Shown piece after piece: positions 43,673 through 52,004 of a stretch of 64,000 bases of DNA. Every line of letters starts with the position of its first letter. Within the stretch, counting starts at the first letter, position 1. This stretch comes from JAAFHB01 sp963677935. Its GTDB lineage: Bacteria; Bacteroidota; Bacteroidia; Bacteroidales; Prolixibacteraceae. The notes under the pieces were generated by a model. That model did no database searches. It was not told where the DNA came from and saw nothing but the letters and a program-made list of their open reading frames with translations. A program made the translations under genes and the position numbers. The stretch covers positions 4,526,001 to 4,590,000 of the forward strand of contig CAXXEH010000003.1 of assembly GCA_963677935.2 (NCBI GenBank), in the 5' to 3' direction.

Positions 43673-45043
43673 ATGAACCATCTCGACAGACGCGGTTTCC
43701 TTAAACTTTCATCCACAATTACTGCCGCCACGATTGCTGTTCCAACAATCATATCTGCATGTGCCCGAGGAAAAAACGGCCATGTTGCCCCCTCCGATCG
43801 GATCAACCTGGCATTCATCGGTTCGGGTAACCAGGCGATGAATGACCTCCGCGATTTTGTAAGTGATAAGAGAGTCCAAATAACAGGGATTTGCGATGTA
43901 AACAAGCAAAGTACAGGATACTGGGATGGCAAATTGGGAGGCAGAGATGTAGGAATCAACCTTGTGAATGGGTTTTATTCAGAACTAACCGGCAAAAAAT
44001 ACAGTGGCTGCAAGGGTTTCGAAGATTTCCGCGAGGTGATTGCACGAAAAGATATTGATGCTGTCGAGGTAGTGATCCCCGATCATTGGCACTCGATACC
44101 TGTTCTGATGGCCGCAAAGGCAGGGAAAGACATTTATTGCCAGAAGCCCCTTGCCTTAACCATCCCGGAAGGGAGGGCAATGGCCAATGCGGTAAAGAAA
44201 TACGGGGTAATCTTTCAGACCGGCAGCCAGCAGCGCTCCGACGAAAACTTCCGGAGGGTTTGTGAACTCGTTCGAAATGGAAGAATCGGTCAGCTGCAAA
44301 CGGTTGAGTGCGGACTTCCGTCAGGAACTCCCGACTATGGCAGAACCGGAAATCTCACCCAAACGATTCCCGTTCCTGAAGGATTCGATTATAACACCTG
44401 GCTGGGACCAGCTCCCGAGGCGCCCTATTGCCCTGCCCGCACGCACGTTAACTTTCGCTGGGTACTCGATTATTCAGGAGGTCAGGTAACCGACTGGGGC
44501 GGACATCATCCCGACATCGCACAATGGGGAATGGGAACCGAATTAACCGGCCCCGTAAAAATCCAAAATGCCAAAGCCACCTGGGCAATTCATCCGGTCT
44601 GGAATACCGCAACCGAATATTATTTCGAATGTATCTATGCCAATGGGGTCAAACTCATTATCTCAAACAAGGTACCTGCCGGAGTCACCTTTCACGGAAC
44701 CGAAGGATGGGCCCATGCTAACCGGGGAAACCACCAGGTATTCCCAGAGACACTTAAGGATGCCGTGATCCCCGACTCAGGGATTCATCTCTACAAAAGT
44801 GATAACCATTTCAGAAACTTTATTGACTGCGTACTATCGCGAAAAGAGACCATCGCTCCTGCCGAGATCGGACACCGCTCAATCACCATGTCACACCTGG
44901 GCAACATCGCCATGAAGCTCCAACAGGACCTCGACTGGGATCCAACAGCCGAGAAATTCATTAACAACGACCTGGCCAATAGTCTGCTGACCCGGAAAAT
45001 GAGGGAACCCTGGGCATCGATCTACCATGAACACATCGTTTAA
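43673..45043 (+). CDS. Tat-exported Gfo/Idh/MocA oxidoreductase
   Basis: 456 residues. Tat signal DRRGFLKLSSTITAATIAVP, followed by IISAC, a possible lipobox. Rossmann motif AFIGSGNQAMNDLRDF. Catalytic region VIPDHWHSIPVLMAAKAGKD and YCQKPLAL; the EKP glutamate is Gln here. C-terminal domain with NFRWVLDYSGGQVTDWGGHH. It is separated from the upstream operon by the palindromic element, so it may have its own promoter or depend on read-through. Confidence 0.9.
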   Translation: MNHLDRRGFLKLSSTITAATIAVPTIISACARGKNGHVAPSDRINLAFIGSGNQAMNDLRDFVSDKRVQITGICDVNKQSTGYWDGKLGGRDVGINLVNGFYSELTGKKYSGCKGFEDFREVIARKDIDAVEVVIPDHWHSIPVLMAAKAGKDIYCQKPLALTIPEGRAMANAVKKYGVIFQTGSQQRSDENFRRVCELVRNGRIGQLQTVECGLPSGTPDYGRTGNLTQTIPVPEGFDYNTWLGPAPEAPYCPARTHVNFRWVLDYSGGQVTDWGGHHPDIAQWGMGTELTGPVKIQNAKATWAIHPVWNTATEYYFECIYANGVKLIISNKVPAGVTFHGTEGWAHANRGNHQVFPETLKDAVIPDSGIHLYKSDNHFRNFIDCVLSRKETIAPAEIGHRSITMSHLGNIAMKLQQDLDWDPTAEKFINNDLANSLLTRKMREPWASIYHEHIV

Positions 45044-45105
45044 CTAATTTTTTGTAAATTTACAACTAATAGTCATCCCATTTGACACAAGTAAACACCG
45101 ACATT

Positions 45106-46035
45106 ATGGTTTCAATTGTAATTCCCATCTTCAACGAAGAAAACCTGATCGACGAGCTGGTCAAACGGACAGTAACTTCATTGGAGACGTTTAGTACAGA
45201 TTACGAGATCATTTTTGTGGATGACGGGAGCGATGACCAAAGTCTTGAAAAACTTCTGAACCTCCAAAAAGAGCAGAAGAATATTAAAGTATTATCACTT
45301 TCCAAAAATTTCGGTCATCAGGCGGCCTTTACTGCAGGACTCGAACACGCTTCGGGTGATATCGTTGGGATGATGGATGGCGATTTGCAGGATCCACCCG
45401 AGTTATTCCGTGAGATGTACCGGAAAATTACAGAAGAGGATTACGATATCATTCACGGTAAACGGAGCGGAAGAAAAGGGAAAAGCAGCCGAAATATTTA
45501 CACTTTTCTGTTTCATCTGCTGTTCCGTAATATTTCAGCCATTAAGAATATGGAAAATACGGGCAACTTCTCGATGATGAAACGAGAGGCTGTCGATGCT
45601 TTGTTAAGGATGACTGAAAAGGTGCGCTACCTGCCCGGCCTCCGATCATTTATCGGATTCAAACAGGGATATGTAGAATTTATCAGGGATGAACGGATGG
45701 AAGGCGATCCCAAAATGAACCTTTCCAAACTCTTTACGCTGGCAACCGATGCCATATTCGCATTTTCAAGATTTCCGATCAGAATGTGCCTGACCCTGGG
45801 CCTGATCGGAACAATCGTGTTTATGTTTGCAGGGATCTATGTCCTGATCGCCAAAGCGTTTGGATTTGCGCTGATCGGGTGGTCCTCCACCTTGCTTAGT
45901 ATCTATTTCCTGGGATCAATTCAGCTGGTATCGCTTGGAATCGTTGGCGAGTACGTCTACCGGATCTATAAGGAATCGCAAAACAGGCCCATCTATTTCG
46001 TTAAAAAATTCTATGATGGGAAGTCCGCAAAATAA
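45106..46035 (+). CDS. Family 2 glycosyltransferase with C-terminal membrane helices (GtrB/DPM1-like)
   Basis: 309 residues from ATG at 45106; a TTG at 45082 would add 8 residues. GT-A fold: SIVIPIFNEENLIDEL, IIFVDDGSDDQSLEKL and GMMDGDLQDPPELFREM give the nucleotide-binding and DxD positions. Two C-terminal membrane helices (about 220-245 and 255-280) fit enzymes that load a sugar onto a polyprenyl phosphate. The next gene, a GT39-type transferase, starts on the last base of this stop codon, so this enzyme probably makes its donor. Confidence 0.92.
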   Translation: MVSIVIPIFNEENLIDELVKRTVTSLETFSTDYEIIFVDDGSDDQSLEKLLNLQKEQKNIKVLSLSKNFGHQAAFTAGLEHASGDIVGMMDGDLQDPPELFREMYRKITEEDYDIIHGKRSGRKGKSSRNIYTFLFHLLFRNISAIKNMENTGNFSMMKREAVDALLRMTEKVRYLPGLRSFIGFKQGYVEFIRDERMEGDPKMNLSKLFTLATDAIFAFSRFPIRMCLTLGLIGTIVFMFAGIYVLIAKAFGFALIGWSSTLLSIYFLGSIQLVSLGIVGEYVYRIYKESQNRPIYFVKKFYDGKSAK

Positions 46036-48101
46036 TGGATAAATACCGTTTAAAATATATATTTTTCACGCTTGCCGCACTTTTGCTCCTTTTTATGCTG
46101 AAGGGGGGAGTCGATGCCGGAATCTCGGGCGACGAATATCTCCATTATAACCAATCGGTTTCGGTCTACAACTATTTTGCCTCTCTGGGAAAAGATACCT
46201 CAGCAATCAATACACCCAATACCCATCTGAAATACTATGGCCAGTCGGTCGACAACCTGATTACCATTCTAAGCAGGTGGTTCAATATAGATGATATTTT
46301 TCTTTTTCGTCATTTATCCTCCGCTCTGCTTGGCTGGTTGACAATTATTGTAACTGCATTTTTCGCCATCTGGCTGGCCGGATACGGAGCCGGCGTTCTG
46401 GTGATTTTACTGTTCGCCCTCTCCCCCACTTTCCTTGGGCATACCCAAAACAATCTGAAAGATATCCCATTTGCCCTCAGCTATATCGCGGCTATCTTCT
46501 TTACCCTCAGATTTCTCTTTAATAAGCATAAACCCAAGATTTACGACGCATTGCTACTCACTGCAAGCATCGCATTTTCAATAAGCATCCGGACAGGTGG
46601 ATTACTACTGATCTGTTATCTACTCCTTTTTCTCCTCCTCTCCTTTCTCTACACTTACCTAAAAAATAATCAGGTTGATCTGAAACTATTCTGGAAACAA
46701 TTGCTATTCTCACTTCTGATCTCTGTTGCAGCGTGGATTTTCAGTATCGTGTTATGGCCTTATGCCCTGCTCAATCCCATCCTGAATGTCTGGAAATCGT
46801 ATCAGGTGATGACCCAGTTCCCCACCACTCTGATGCAGCTCTTCGATGGTAAGATGGAATGGTCTGATCTGATGCCCTGGTATTATCTGCCCAAATATAT
46901 GGCTATTACGATCCCGTTGATCGTATTTACGGGACTTGCTGCTTTTATTGTATTGTCGAAGAAAATCATCACCCACGATAATCTGCTGAAATACGGATTC
47001 CTTGTTTTTACAATTCTGTTTCCTGTCATCTTTGTGATCTACGAAAAATCAAACCTTTACGGTGCGTGGCGCCATTTTCTATTCATCTATCCCGTCATCA
47101 TCCTTTTAGCCGCCATCGGATTCTCTTTCATCCTTAAATACCTGAAAAAAATATACCTTATCGCTGCAGCACTTCTGGTATCGCTGATCCTCGCCTGGCA
47201 TCCGGCCAGATTTATGATCATAAACCATCCTTATTACTACCTTTACTACAATCCAATTGTCGGTGGCCTCAACGGAGCTTATGGGATTTTTGAAACCGAC
47301 TACTATTATCACACCATGCGCGAAGGTTCGGAGTGGCTGAATCAACACCTGGCAAACACAAAACAGGAAGGGGTTGTTAAAGTTGCCGGAAATTTTACCC
47401 TCAGCTGGTACTTCCGCAATCAGAAGAATGTGGAGACGTTCTATTGTCAGTATGACCAGAGAAGCCAGAAAGATTGGGATTATATGATTGTTGCGAACAG
47501 TTATATCCCGGCTTATCAGCTGCAAAATAAAATATGGCCGCCCAAAAATGCAATTCATGTGATTTATGCCGATCAGGTACCCATAGGTGCCGTCCTGAGG
47601 CGGGAGACAAAGCTCGACTTGCAGGGATATGAAGCCTTAAAATGGGGGGATGCAGCCAATGCCGCAACAATTTTAGCCAATGCTCTTAAAATTAATGTAC
47701 AGGATGAATTAATCTTTTATAATTTTGCCGCTGCTCTTGTAAAAGAGGGAAAGATTGATAGCGCCCGGCTGGTACTCCAATCGGCACTAAAAGTTAATCC
47801 GGGATATGAACCGGTTTTGATGTATCTTGGGAATATTGCGGTTGCTCAAAACAATCGCAATGAGGCGATCCGGTACTACGAAACGCTGATTGGGTATAAC
47901 CGGAAATATTACGACGCTTATGTTGCTCTTTCGAAGGTGATGATGGAGCAGGACATTAAAAAAGCAAGAGGTTTATTAAAAACCTGTTTGACCCTCGATC
48001 CGGGCAATAAACCGGCGATTCTGGCCCTGGCCGATTCGTACCGGAAGTCTGATCCGGAAGTAGCAAAGAAATATGATGAACTTGCAAATTCAATTAAATA
48101 A
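46035..48101 (+). CDS. GT39/ArnT-like membrane glycosyltransferase with C-terminal TPR repeats
   Basis: 688 residues. The first 400 hold about eleven membrane helices. The early periplasmic loop has GISGDEYLHYNQSV, the acidic catalytic region of GT-C enzymes of the PMT/ArnT type. Residues about 430-530 are a soluble periplasmic domain. The last 150 residues are TPR repeats (AVALVKEGKIDSARLVLQSA region; NNRNEAIRYYETL). It would move a sugar from a polyprenyl-phosphate donor to a protein or lipid outside the membrane. It is translationally coupled to the GT2 gene. Confidence 0.88.
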   Translation: MDKYRLKYIFFTLAALLLLFMLKGGVDAGISGDEYLHYNQSVSVYNYFASLGKDTSAINTPNTHLKYYGQSVDNLITILSRWFNIDDIFLFRHLSSALLGWLTIIVTAFFAIWLAGYGAGVLVILLFALSPTFLGHTQNNLKDIPFALSYIAAIFFTLRFLFNKHKPKIYDALLLTASIAFSISIRTGGLLLICYLLLFLLLSFLYTYLKNNQVDLKLFWKQLLFSLLISVAAWIFSIVLWPYALLNPILNVWKSYQVMTQFPTTLMQLFDGKMEWSDLMPWYYLPKYMAITIPLIVFTGLAAFIVLSKKIITHDNLLKYGFLVFTILFPVIFVIYEKSNLYGAWRHFLFIYPVIILLAAIGFSFILKYLKKIYLIAAALLVSLILAWHPARFMIINHPYYYLYYNPIVGGLNGAYGIFETDYYYHTMREGSEWLNQHLANTKQEGVVKVAGNFTLSWYFRNQKNVETFYCQYDQRSQKDWDYMIVANSYIPAYQLQNKIWPPKNAIHVIYADQVPIGAVLRRETKLDLQGYEALKWGDAANAATILANALKINVQDELIFYNFAAALVKEGKIDSARLVLQSALKVNPGYEPVLMYLGNIAVAQNNRNEAIRYYETLIGYNRKYYDAYVALSKVMMEQDIKKARGLLKTCLTLDPGNKPAILALADSYRKSDPEVAKKYDELANSIK

Positions 48102-48123
48102 TAAGTTTTTTAATAATTAAAGT

Positions 48124-48369
48124 ATGAAGAAGGTAATTTTAATGATTTCGATGGCAGGAATGTTATTCCTGAGTGGTATGGCACAGACGCAACCTGCAGC
48201 AAAAAAAGATTCTGTTAATGCTGATAAAGCAGCAAAACCTGTGTTCTACAATGCAGCAGCTGAAGAGGAGACTCCTAAAAGTTCAGGTCCCAATTATGCA
48301 TTGATAGGTGGTGCAGTAGTTGTTCTTGGAGCAGCCGGCTTTTTTCTGATGAAGAAAAAGAAAAAATAA
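48124..48369 (+). CDS. Small exported protein with C-terminal membrane helix and poly-Lys tail
   Basis: 81 residues. Signal peptide MKKVILMISMAGMLFLSGMA, then a short acidic/Ala-rich segment, then SSGPNYALIGGAVVVLGAAG and FFLMKKKKKK-type basic end. The layout of polar region, helix and Lys tail resembles sorting-signal proteins, but no known sorting motif is clear. It follows the GT39 gene by 22 bp and may be part of the same operon and even its substrate. Confidence 0.7.
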   Translation: MKKVILMISMAGMLFLSGMAQTQPAAKKDSVNADKAAKPVFYNAAAEEETPKSSGPNYALIGGAVVVLGAAGFFLMKKKKK

Positions 48370-48388
48370 TCAGTTAATTGATTTCCAC

Positions 48389-48421
48389 AGCCCTGTCAGG
48401 GATTGAAACCCTGACAGGGCT
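48389..48421. repeat. Dispersed CCCTGTCAGG hairpin, copy 1
   Basis: AGCCCTGTCAGGG and CCCTGACAGGGCT pair around ATTGAAA. It is located 20 bp after the small exported gene, so it can act as its terminator. Related hairpins are at 51397, 51837, 56220, 56278 and 56796. Confidence 0.8.
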
Positions 48422-48430
48422 ATTAGGGTG

Positions 48431-48449
48431 CCGCGATTTTCAATCGCGG
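48431..48449. repeat. Short palindrome CCGCGATT-TTC-AATCGCGG
   Basis: An 8-bp perfect inverted repeat with a 3-nt loop, just after hairpin copy 1 and followed by AAAAATAG. REP-like; possibly a second termination hairpin. Confidence 0.6.
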
Positions 48450-48543
48450 AAAAATAGTCAATTTAAAATCGCCTGTTATACTGTGCATTAGGATGCATAA
48501 CCGAACAAGCCGTTTTATATTGGCAAATCGAAATTCGAATCAA

Positions 48544-48641
48544 TATGCTCCGTGCTTACGGCACTCACGATATGTGCGATCGATTCCATTTGCCCCAGGA
48601 TTAAAATCCTGAGCTACAAGATGTGCCATTCCTACGGAATT
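48544..48641. repeat. 98-bp repeat A, left copy
   Basis: It matches 49622-49719 without gaps (offset 1078 bp). Shared landmarks are CCGTGC, CGATTCCATTTGCCCCAGGA, TTAAAATCCT and TTCCTACGGAATT. The inner CCAGGATTAAAATCCTG(A/G) is a REP-type palindrome. The two copies lie on either side of the RAYT gene. Confidence 0.88.
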
Positions 48642-48720
48642 GGCAAGTGCCACATGCCTGAAATTTATTATCGATGAAAGAGCTCAGAGGCTTGATGCAT
48701 ATTTCTTGATGTATATTTCC

Positions 48721-48968
48721 CATAGCACATTTTCCGTTGCCGTACCGTAGGCCCGGACCATTTTGTAGGGATGAAATTTATTTCGTCCATACCCGCAACA
48801 TCCCCGCAAACCCAATTCCCGTCGCAGTGCCGTAGGCCCGGACCATTTTGTAAGGATGAAATTTATTTCGTCCATACCCGGAACATTCCCACAAAACCAA
48901 TTCCCGTTGCCGTGCCGTAGGCCCGGACCATATTGTTGGGATGAAATTTATTTCGTCCGCCTTGGCCA
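48721..48968. repeat. Left array of repeat B, three units with an 85-bp period
   Basis: The marker GTAGGCCCGGACCA occurs at 48747, 48832 and 48917 (85 bp apart). Each unit continues with TTG..GGGATGAAATTTATTTCG, whose core GATGAAATTTATTTCGTC is a near-perfect 18-bp palindrome. The array ends 30 bp from the stop codon of the RAYT gene. No credible gene is present; frames across the units only translate the repeat. Confidence 0.9.
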
Positions 48969-48998
48969 GGGACAAATTTTCAAAAACCTCGTATCAGC

Positions 48999-49460
48999 TT
49001 ATTTCAAATCCTCAAAAATATATTGTTCCTCGTAGGAGATACCAAACTTCTTTAAGAACTCAATGTACTCTTCCCTAAAGATTTGTTTTTTATGATGCTC
49101 TTCCTGATTAGCAATGTAATAATAAATACTTTCAATTTGGGAATGACTATACGAAAATACCCCATAGCCCTCCTGCCACTCAAAATGCACGCTTGTGAGT
49201 TTGTGATCATTAATGTACTTGGATGATTTTGCCTTTACCGTTCGCATCAAATCAGGAATAGACACCACCGGTTTTAATCCCAAAAAGCAATGGACATGAT
49301 CCTCCACTCCATTTACAATGATAGTTTTACATCCGGTTTCATTGATTAAATTACCCATAACGCCAAAAACTGTCGATTGCCATGATCCACCGATTTTAGC
49401 TTTTCTAAACTTTACTGCAAAAATGAAATGCAAATAAATCTGATGATACGTATTTGCCAT
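48999..49460 (-). CDS. RAYT (REP-associated tyrosine transposase, IS200/TnpA-like)
   Basis: 153 residues, intact Y1 transposase fold. It starts with NTYHQIYLHFIFAVKFRKA. The HUH motif is in VEDHVHCFLGL (His-Val-His), and the nucleophile helix has SQIESIYYYIANQEEHHKK. It lacks the accessory TnpB. Being a single gene set between REP-like arrays, it fits the RAYT group, host-fixed relatives of IS200 that nick and copy REP hairpins, rather than a free insertion sequence. Confidence 0.88.
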   Translation of the reverse strand: MANTYHQIYLHFIFAVKFRKAKIGGSWQSTVFGVMGNLINETGCKTIIVNGVEDHVHCFLGLKPVVSIPDLMRTVKAKSSKYINDHKLTSVHFEWQEGYGVFSYSHSQIESIYYYIANQEEHHKKQIFREEYIEFLKKFGISYEEQYIFEDLK

Positions 49461-49621
49461 AATTGATTAATTTAAATGGTTCGTATATGGTTTAATTCCA
49501 GACAAATGGTTAATAATCTACACATGTCCTGGATTAATACGTAATCAATTAGGTTTTTGTTGCCATTTATTCTCTAAAAGATTACAATATCCTGGCAATT
49601 AATTCTAATGATTCTTTTTAT

Positions 49622-49719
49622 TATGCCCCGTGCCTAGGGCATTCACAATATGTCCAATCGATTCCATTTGCCCCAGGATTAAAATCCTGGGCTACAAGAT
49701 AAGTCATTCCTACGGAATT
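49622..49719. repeat. 98-bp repeat A, right copy
   Basis: Gap-free partner of 48544-48641, with scattered substitutions that show an older duplication. The 160 bp between the RAYT start and this copy hold nothing else I recognise. Confidence 0.88.
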
Positions 49720-49743
49720 AAATACCCGGAATATTCCCACAAA

Positions 49744-50107
49744 ATTAATTCCCGTTGCAGCGCCGTAGGCCCGAACCAATATTGTAGGGATGAAATTTAT
49801 TTCGTCCATACCCGGAACATTCCCACATAACAAATTCCAGTTGCAGCGCCGTAGGCCCGAACCAATATTGTAGGGATGAAATTTATTTCGTCAATTCCCG
49901 GAACATTCCCACATAACAAATTCCAGTTGCAGCGCCGTAGGCCCGAACCAATATTGTAGGGATGAAATTTATTTCGTCAATTCCCGGAACATTTCCACAT
50001 AACAAATTCCCGTTGCAGCGCCGTAGGCCCGGACCAATATTGTAGGGATGAAATTTATTTCGTCCACACCCGATCCATATTGTTGGGATGAAATTTATTT
50101 CGTCCGC
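49744..50107. repeat. Right array of repeat B, four units with an 86-bp period plus a partial fifth
   Basis: TTGCAGCGCCGTAGGCCC occurs at 49755, 49841, 49927 and 50013, exactly 86 bp apart. Each unit has the palindromic core GATGAAATTTATTTCGTC; a last core follows CGATCCATATTGTTGG. Units within this array are more alike than units across the two arrays, which points to recent local expansion. Confidence 0.9.
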
Positions 50108-50188
50108 GGTGGCCCGGGGTTGTATTTACCGGACAAAACACAATCCATTATCTTATAACCCTGTCCAGGTAAAATTATCAATTCATTT

Positions 50189-51382
50189 TCAATACACGGG
50201 CATCAACCCCGGATGATCGCCCGAGATGTTCTTCCCTCCCTGGGGGGTAACAATAAAGGTGTTCTCAATCCCCACCATCCCGATATGGGGGATTCCCTTC
50301 TTGGGCTCAATGGCAAACACCATCCCATCCTGAATGGGCTCATCAAAACCATTGGCAATCACAGGCCATTCATCGATGGTTAACCCGATCCCATGTCCAA
50401 GAAATTTGACCTTACGCGTACCGAATCCCATAAAGTTTTCGAGAAACTCAGGACTCAATCCACTTATAATCTCGTTGTAGATCACCGAAGGTATTGCTCC
50501 CGGCTTTAGCATTGCCGCTACCCTGTTTTGTAGTTCAACACATTGAAGATGGATTTGTATTACCTCATCGGGTAACGACCTCCCAAACATATAGGTGATC
50601 GTTTTGTCGGTGTGATACCCTTCGACACCACAACCAGTATCCACAAAAACAAGATCACCTTTCCTCAGTTTGTGGTTTCGGCTCCCATGTATCGGGACTG
50701 CCGGACTCAAACCGTAATTCCCCCCCGGACCATTAAAAGAGGTGGGATATATAGAACTTTCGCCAAATGCAATCTGCCCCAGGGTGGCCTCTGTATCAAA
50801 CATTCCAAAACGGGTTACACCCTGATGCCCTTCGTGGATCATTATGGAATAAAGATCGCTGAAGAACTCCAGCTCGCTCATCCCCTCTCGTAACATCCCC
50901 GGGATCAACTCTTCGGTAACCCTCTGATGGATTTTTCCCGCCTGCTCCATCAATGCCAGTTCATATTTACTTTTGATGGACCTCGCCTTTGCAATTTGAA
51001 CATCTGCCGACTCAATCACCGTAAACGGGAAGTATTTCTGAAACCGTTGCAGCATACCAATGGGAACAATTTCCTTTTCAAGATAGAGTGTATCGGGAAG
51101 ATTTTTCATGGTAACAGCGGCATCGCGGTAGCTCTCCATCGGTTTAATCAAAGGGAAAAGCGACTCTTCTGTTGCCCGTTCATAACTGCGGCGGACCCAG
51201 AAAACCGCCTCATCACATCGGGGAATAAACAATACCCCCTCCTGCATCGTCCCGGTAAAATAGTAGACATTGACCTTACTAAATACAGCCGCAATCTCCC
51301 ATCCTGGACAACTCTGATCCATCTGTTTTCTGAAACGCTCAATCCGCGAGTTCAACTCATTTAAAGGTACCCTTATCTGCAT
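50189..51382 (-). CDS. M24 family metallopeptidase (Xaa-Pro peptidase/creatinase-like)
   Basis: 397 residues. An N-terminal creatinase-type domain (about 1-155) is followed by the pita-bread peptidase domain. All five metal ligands are visible: Asp in LVFVDTGCG, Asp in GYHTDKTITY, His in FLGHGIGLTIDE, Glu in FAIEPKKGI and Glu in GIENTF. It is cytosolic (no signal) and would release N-terminal residues next to proline or act on a related substrate. No operon partner is seen. Confidence 0.9.
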   Translation of the reverse strand: MQIRVPLNELNSRIERFRKQMDQSCPGWEIAAVFSKVNVYYFTGTMQEGVLFIPRCDEAVFWVRRSYERATEESLFPLIKPMESYRDAAVTMKNLPDTLYLEKEIVPIGMLQRFQKYFPFTVIESADVQIAKARSIKSKYELALMEQAGKIHQRVTEELIPGMLREGMSELEFFSDLYSIMIHEGHQGVTRFGMFDTEATLGQIAFGESSIYPTSFNGPGGNYGLSPAVPIHGSRNHKLRKGDLVFVDTGCGVEGYHTDKTITYMFGRSLPDEVIQIHLQCVELQNRVAAMLKPGAIPSVIYNEIISGLSPEFLENFMGFGTRKVKFLGHGIGLTIDEWPVIANGFDEPIQDGMVFAIEPKKGIPHIGMVGIENTFIVTPQGGKNISGDHPGLMPVY

Positions 51383-51396
51383 TAATTATATTTTAT

Positions 51397-51429
51397 AGAC
51401 CCTCAAGGTTTTTGAAACCTTGAGGGTCT
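51397..51429. repeat. Dispersed hairpin, copy 2 (AGACCCTCAAGG type)
   Basis: AGACCCTCAAGGTTT and AAACCTTGAGGGTCT pair around TTG. It lies 15 bp upstream of the M24 gene start and not at a gene end, so in this place it is unlikely to be a simple terminator. Confidence 0.75.
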
Positions 51430-51496
51430 GAATTACTTGTTGCAAAATTACTAAGTTTTGATTTTAATTGAATATCTTATTGTGACATTGATAAAC

Positions 51497-51830
51497 GGAA
51501 AGTCCCAAATATTCAGCCCAGGTTGCCGTTTTGAATATCAGAAAGTATGTCGATCGGATGAAAGTGACCAACCTGAATTTCAAAACCCTTTTTAGCGGCC
51601 GGATGGTAACCGGAGCAATGACCGAAACCTTCGATGTACAGGTTATTCACAAAGAGCTGTTAAAGCTATACGCCGATTTTACCGCCTATGTCCTGGCCAT
51701 GGCAAAGGCTTTGGACACTCCCCTTTTTAATACTGCCCTCACCCTGCTCAACACCGCCCGTAAATACTACGCCGACATGCTCGCCCGGCGAACACCGGTC
51801 AAAGTGGCAAAGGAAAAACCGACTGTATAA
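51497..51830 (+). pseudogene. Truncated duplicate of the 3' end of the DUF6261-like gene
   Basis: 51497-51868 matches 55880-56251 without gaps over 372 bp with about 8 substitutions, nearly all in the first 170 bp. A frame from ATG at 51531 encodes 99 residues identical to the end of the 55515-56213 protein apart from a few changes, ending AKEKPTV. The copy starts abruptly inside the coding region, so it is a 5'-truncated duplication with its downstream hairpin. Expression is doubtful. Confidence 0.85.
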
Positions 51831-51836
51831 TTAAAA

Positions 51837-51869
51837 ATCCCTGTCAAGGTTTCGAAACCTGACAGGGAT
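51837..51869. repeat. Dispersed CCCTGTCAGG hairpin, copy 3
   Basis: It follows the duplicated gene fragment by 6 bp, as copy 4 follows the full gene. It differs from copy 4 by one base in the stem. It was copied together with the gene fragment. Confidence 0.8.
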
Positions 51870-52004
51870 AAAACACATCGCTTGCTTACAAATCTGTAAT
51901 GATCAGTGTAGTCTGTGGCATTATCTTTTTTTACGAATACAATTTAATGGCCAACAATTGTTCTTTAAGCTTTGATTTACTCATACGACAATTAATTGTT
52001 CTCG

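Noticed and set aside
48684..48975. Two short minus-strand frames made of repeated DEINFI / YGTAT segments
   Set aside because: They only translate the 85-bp repeat B array; no start signal and no codon bias, and related frames occur in each array.
49621..49833. Short frames on both strands in the right repeat array
   Set aside because: They read across repeats A and B, one on each strand, and end at random places in the array.
49744..50107. CRISPR-like regular spacing of 86 bp
   Set aside because: The whole 86-bp unit is repeated, with no unique spacers, and no cas gene is present; REP-type array beside a RAYT gene explains it.
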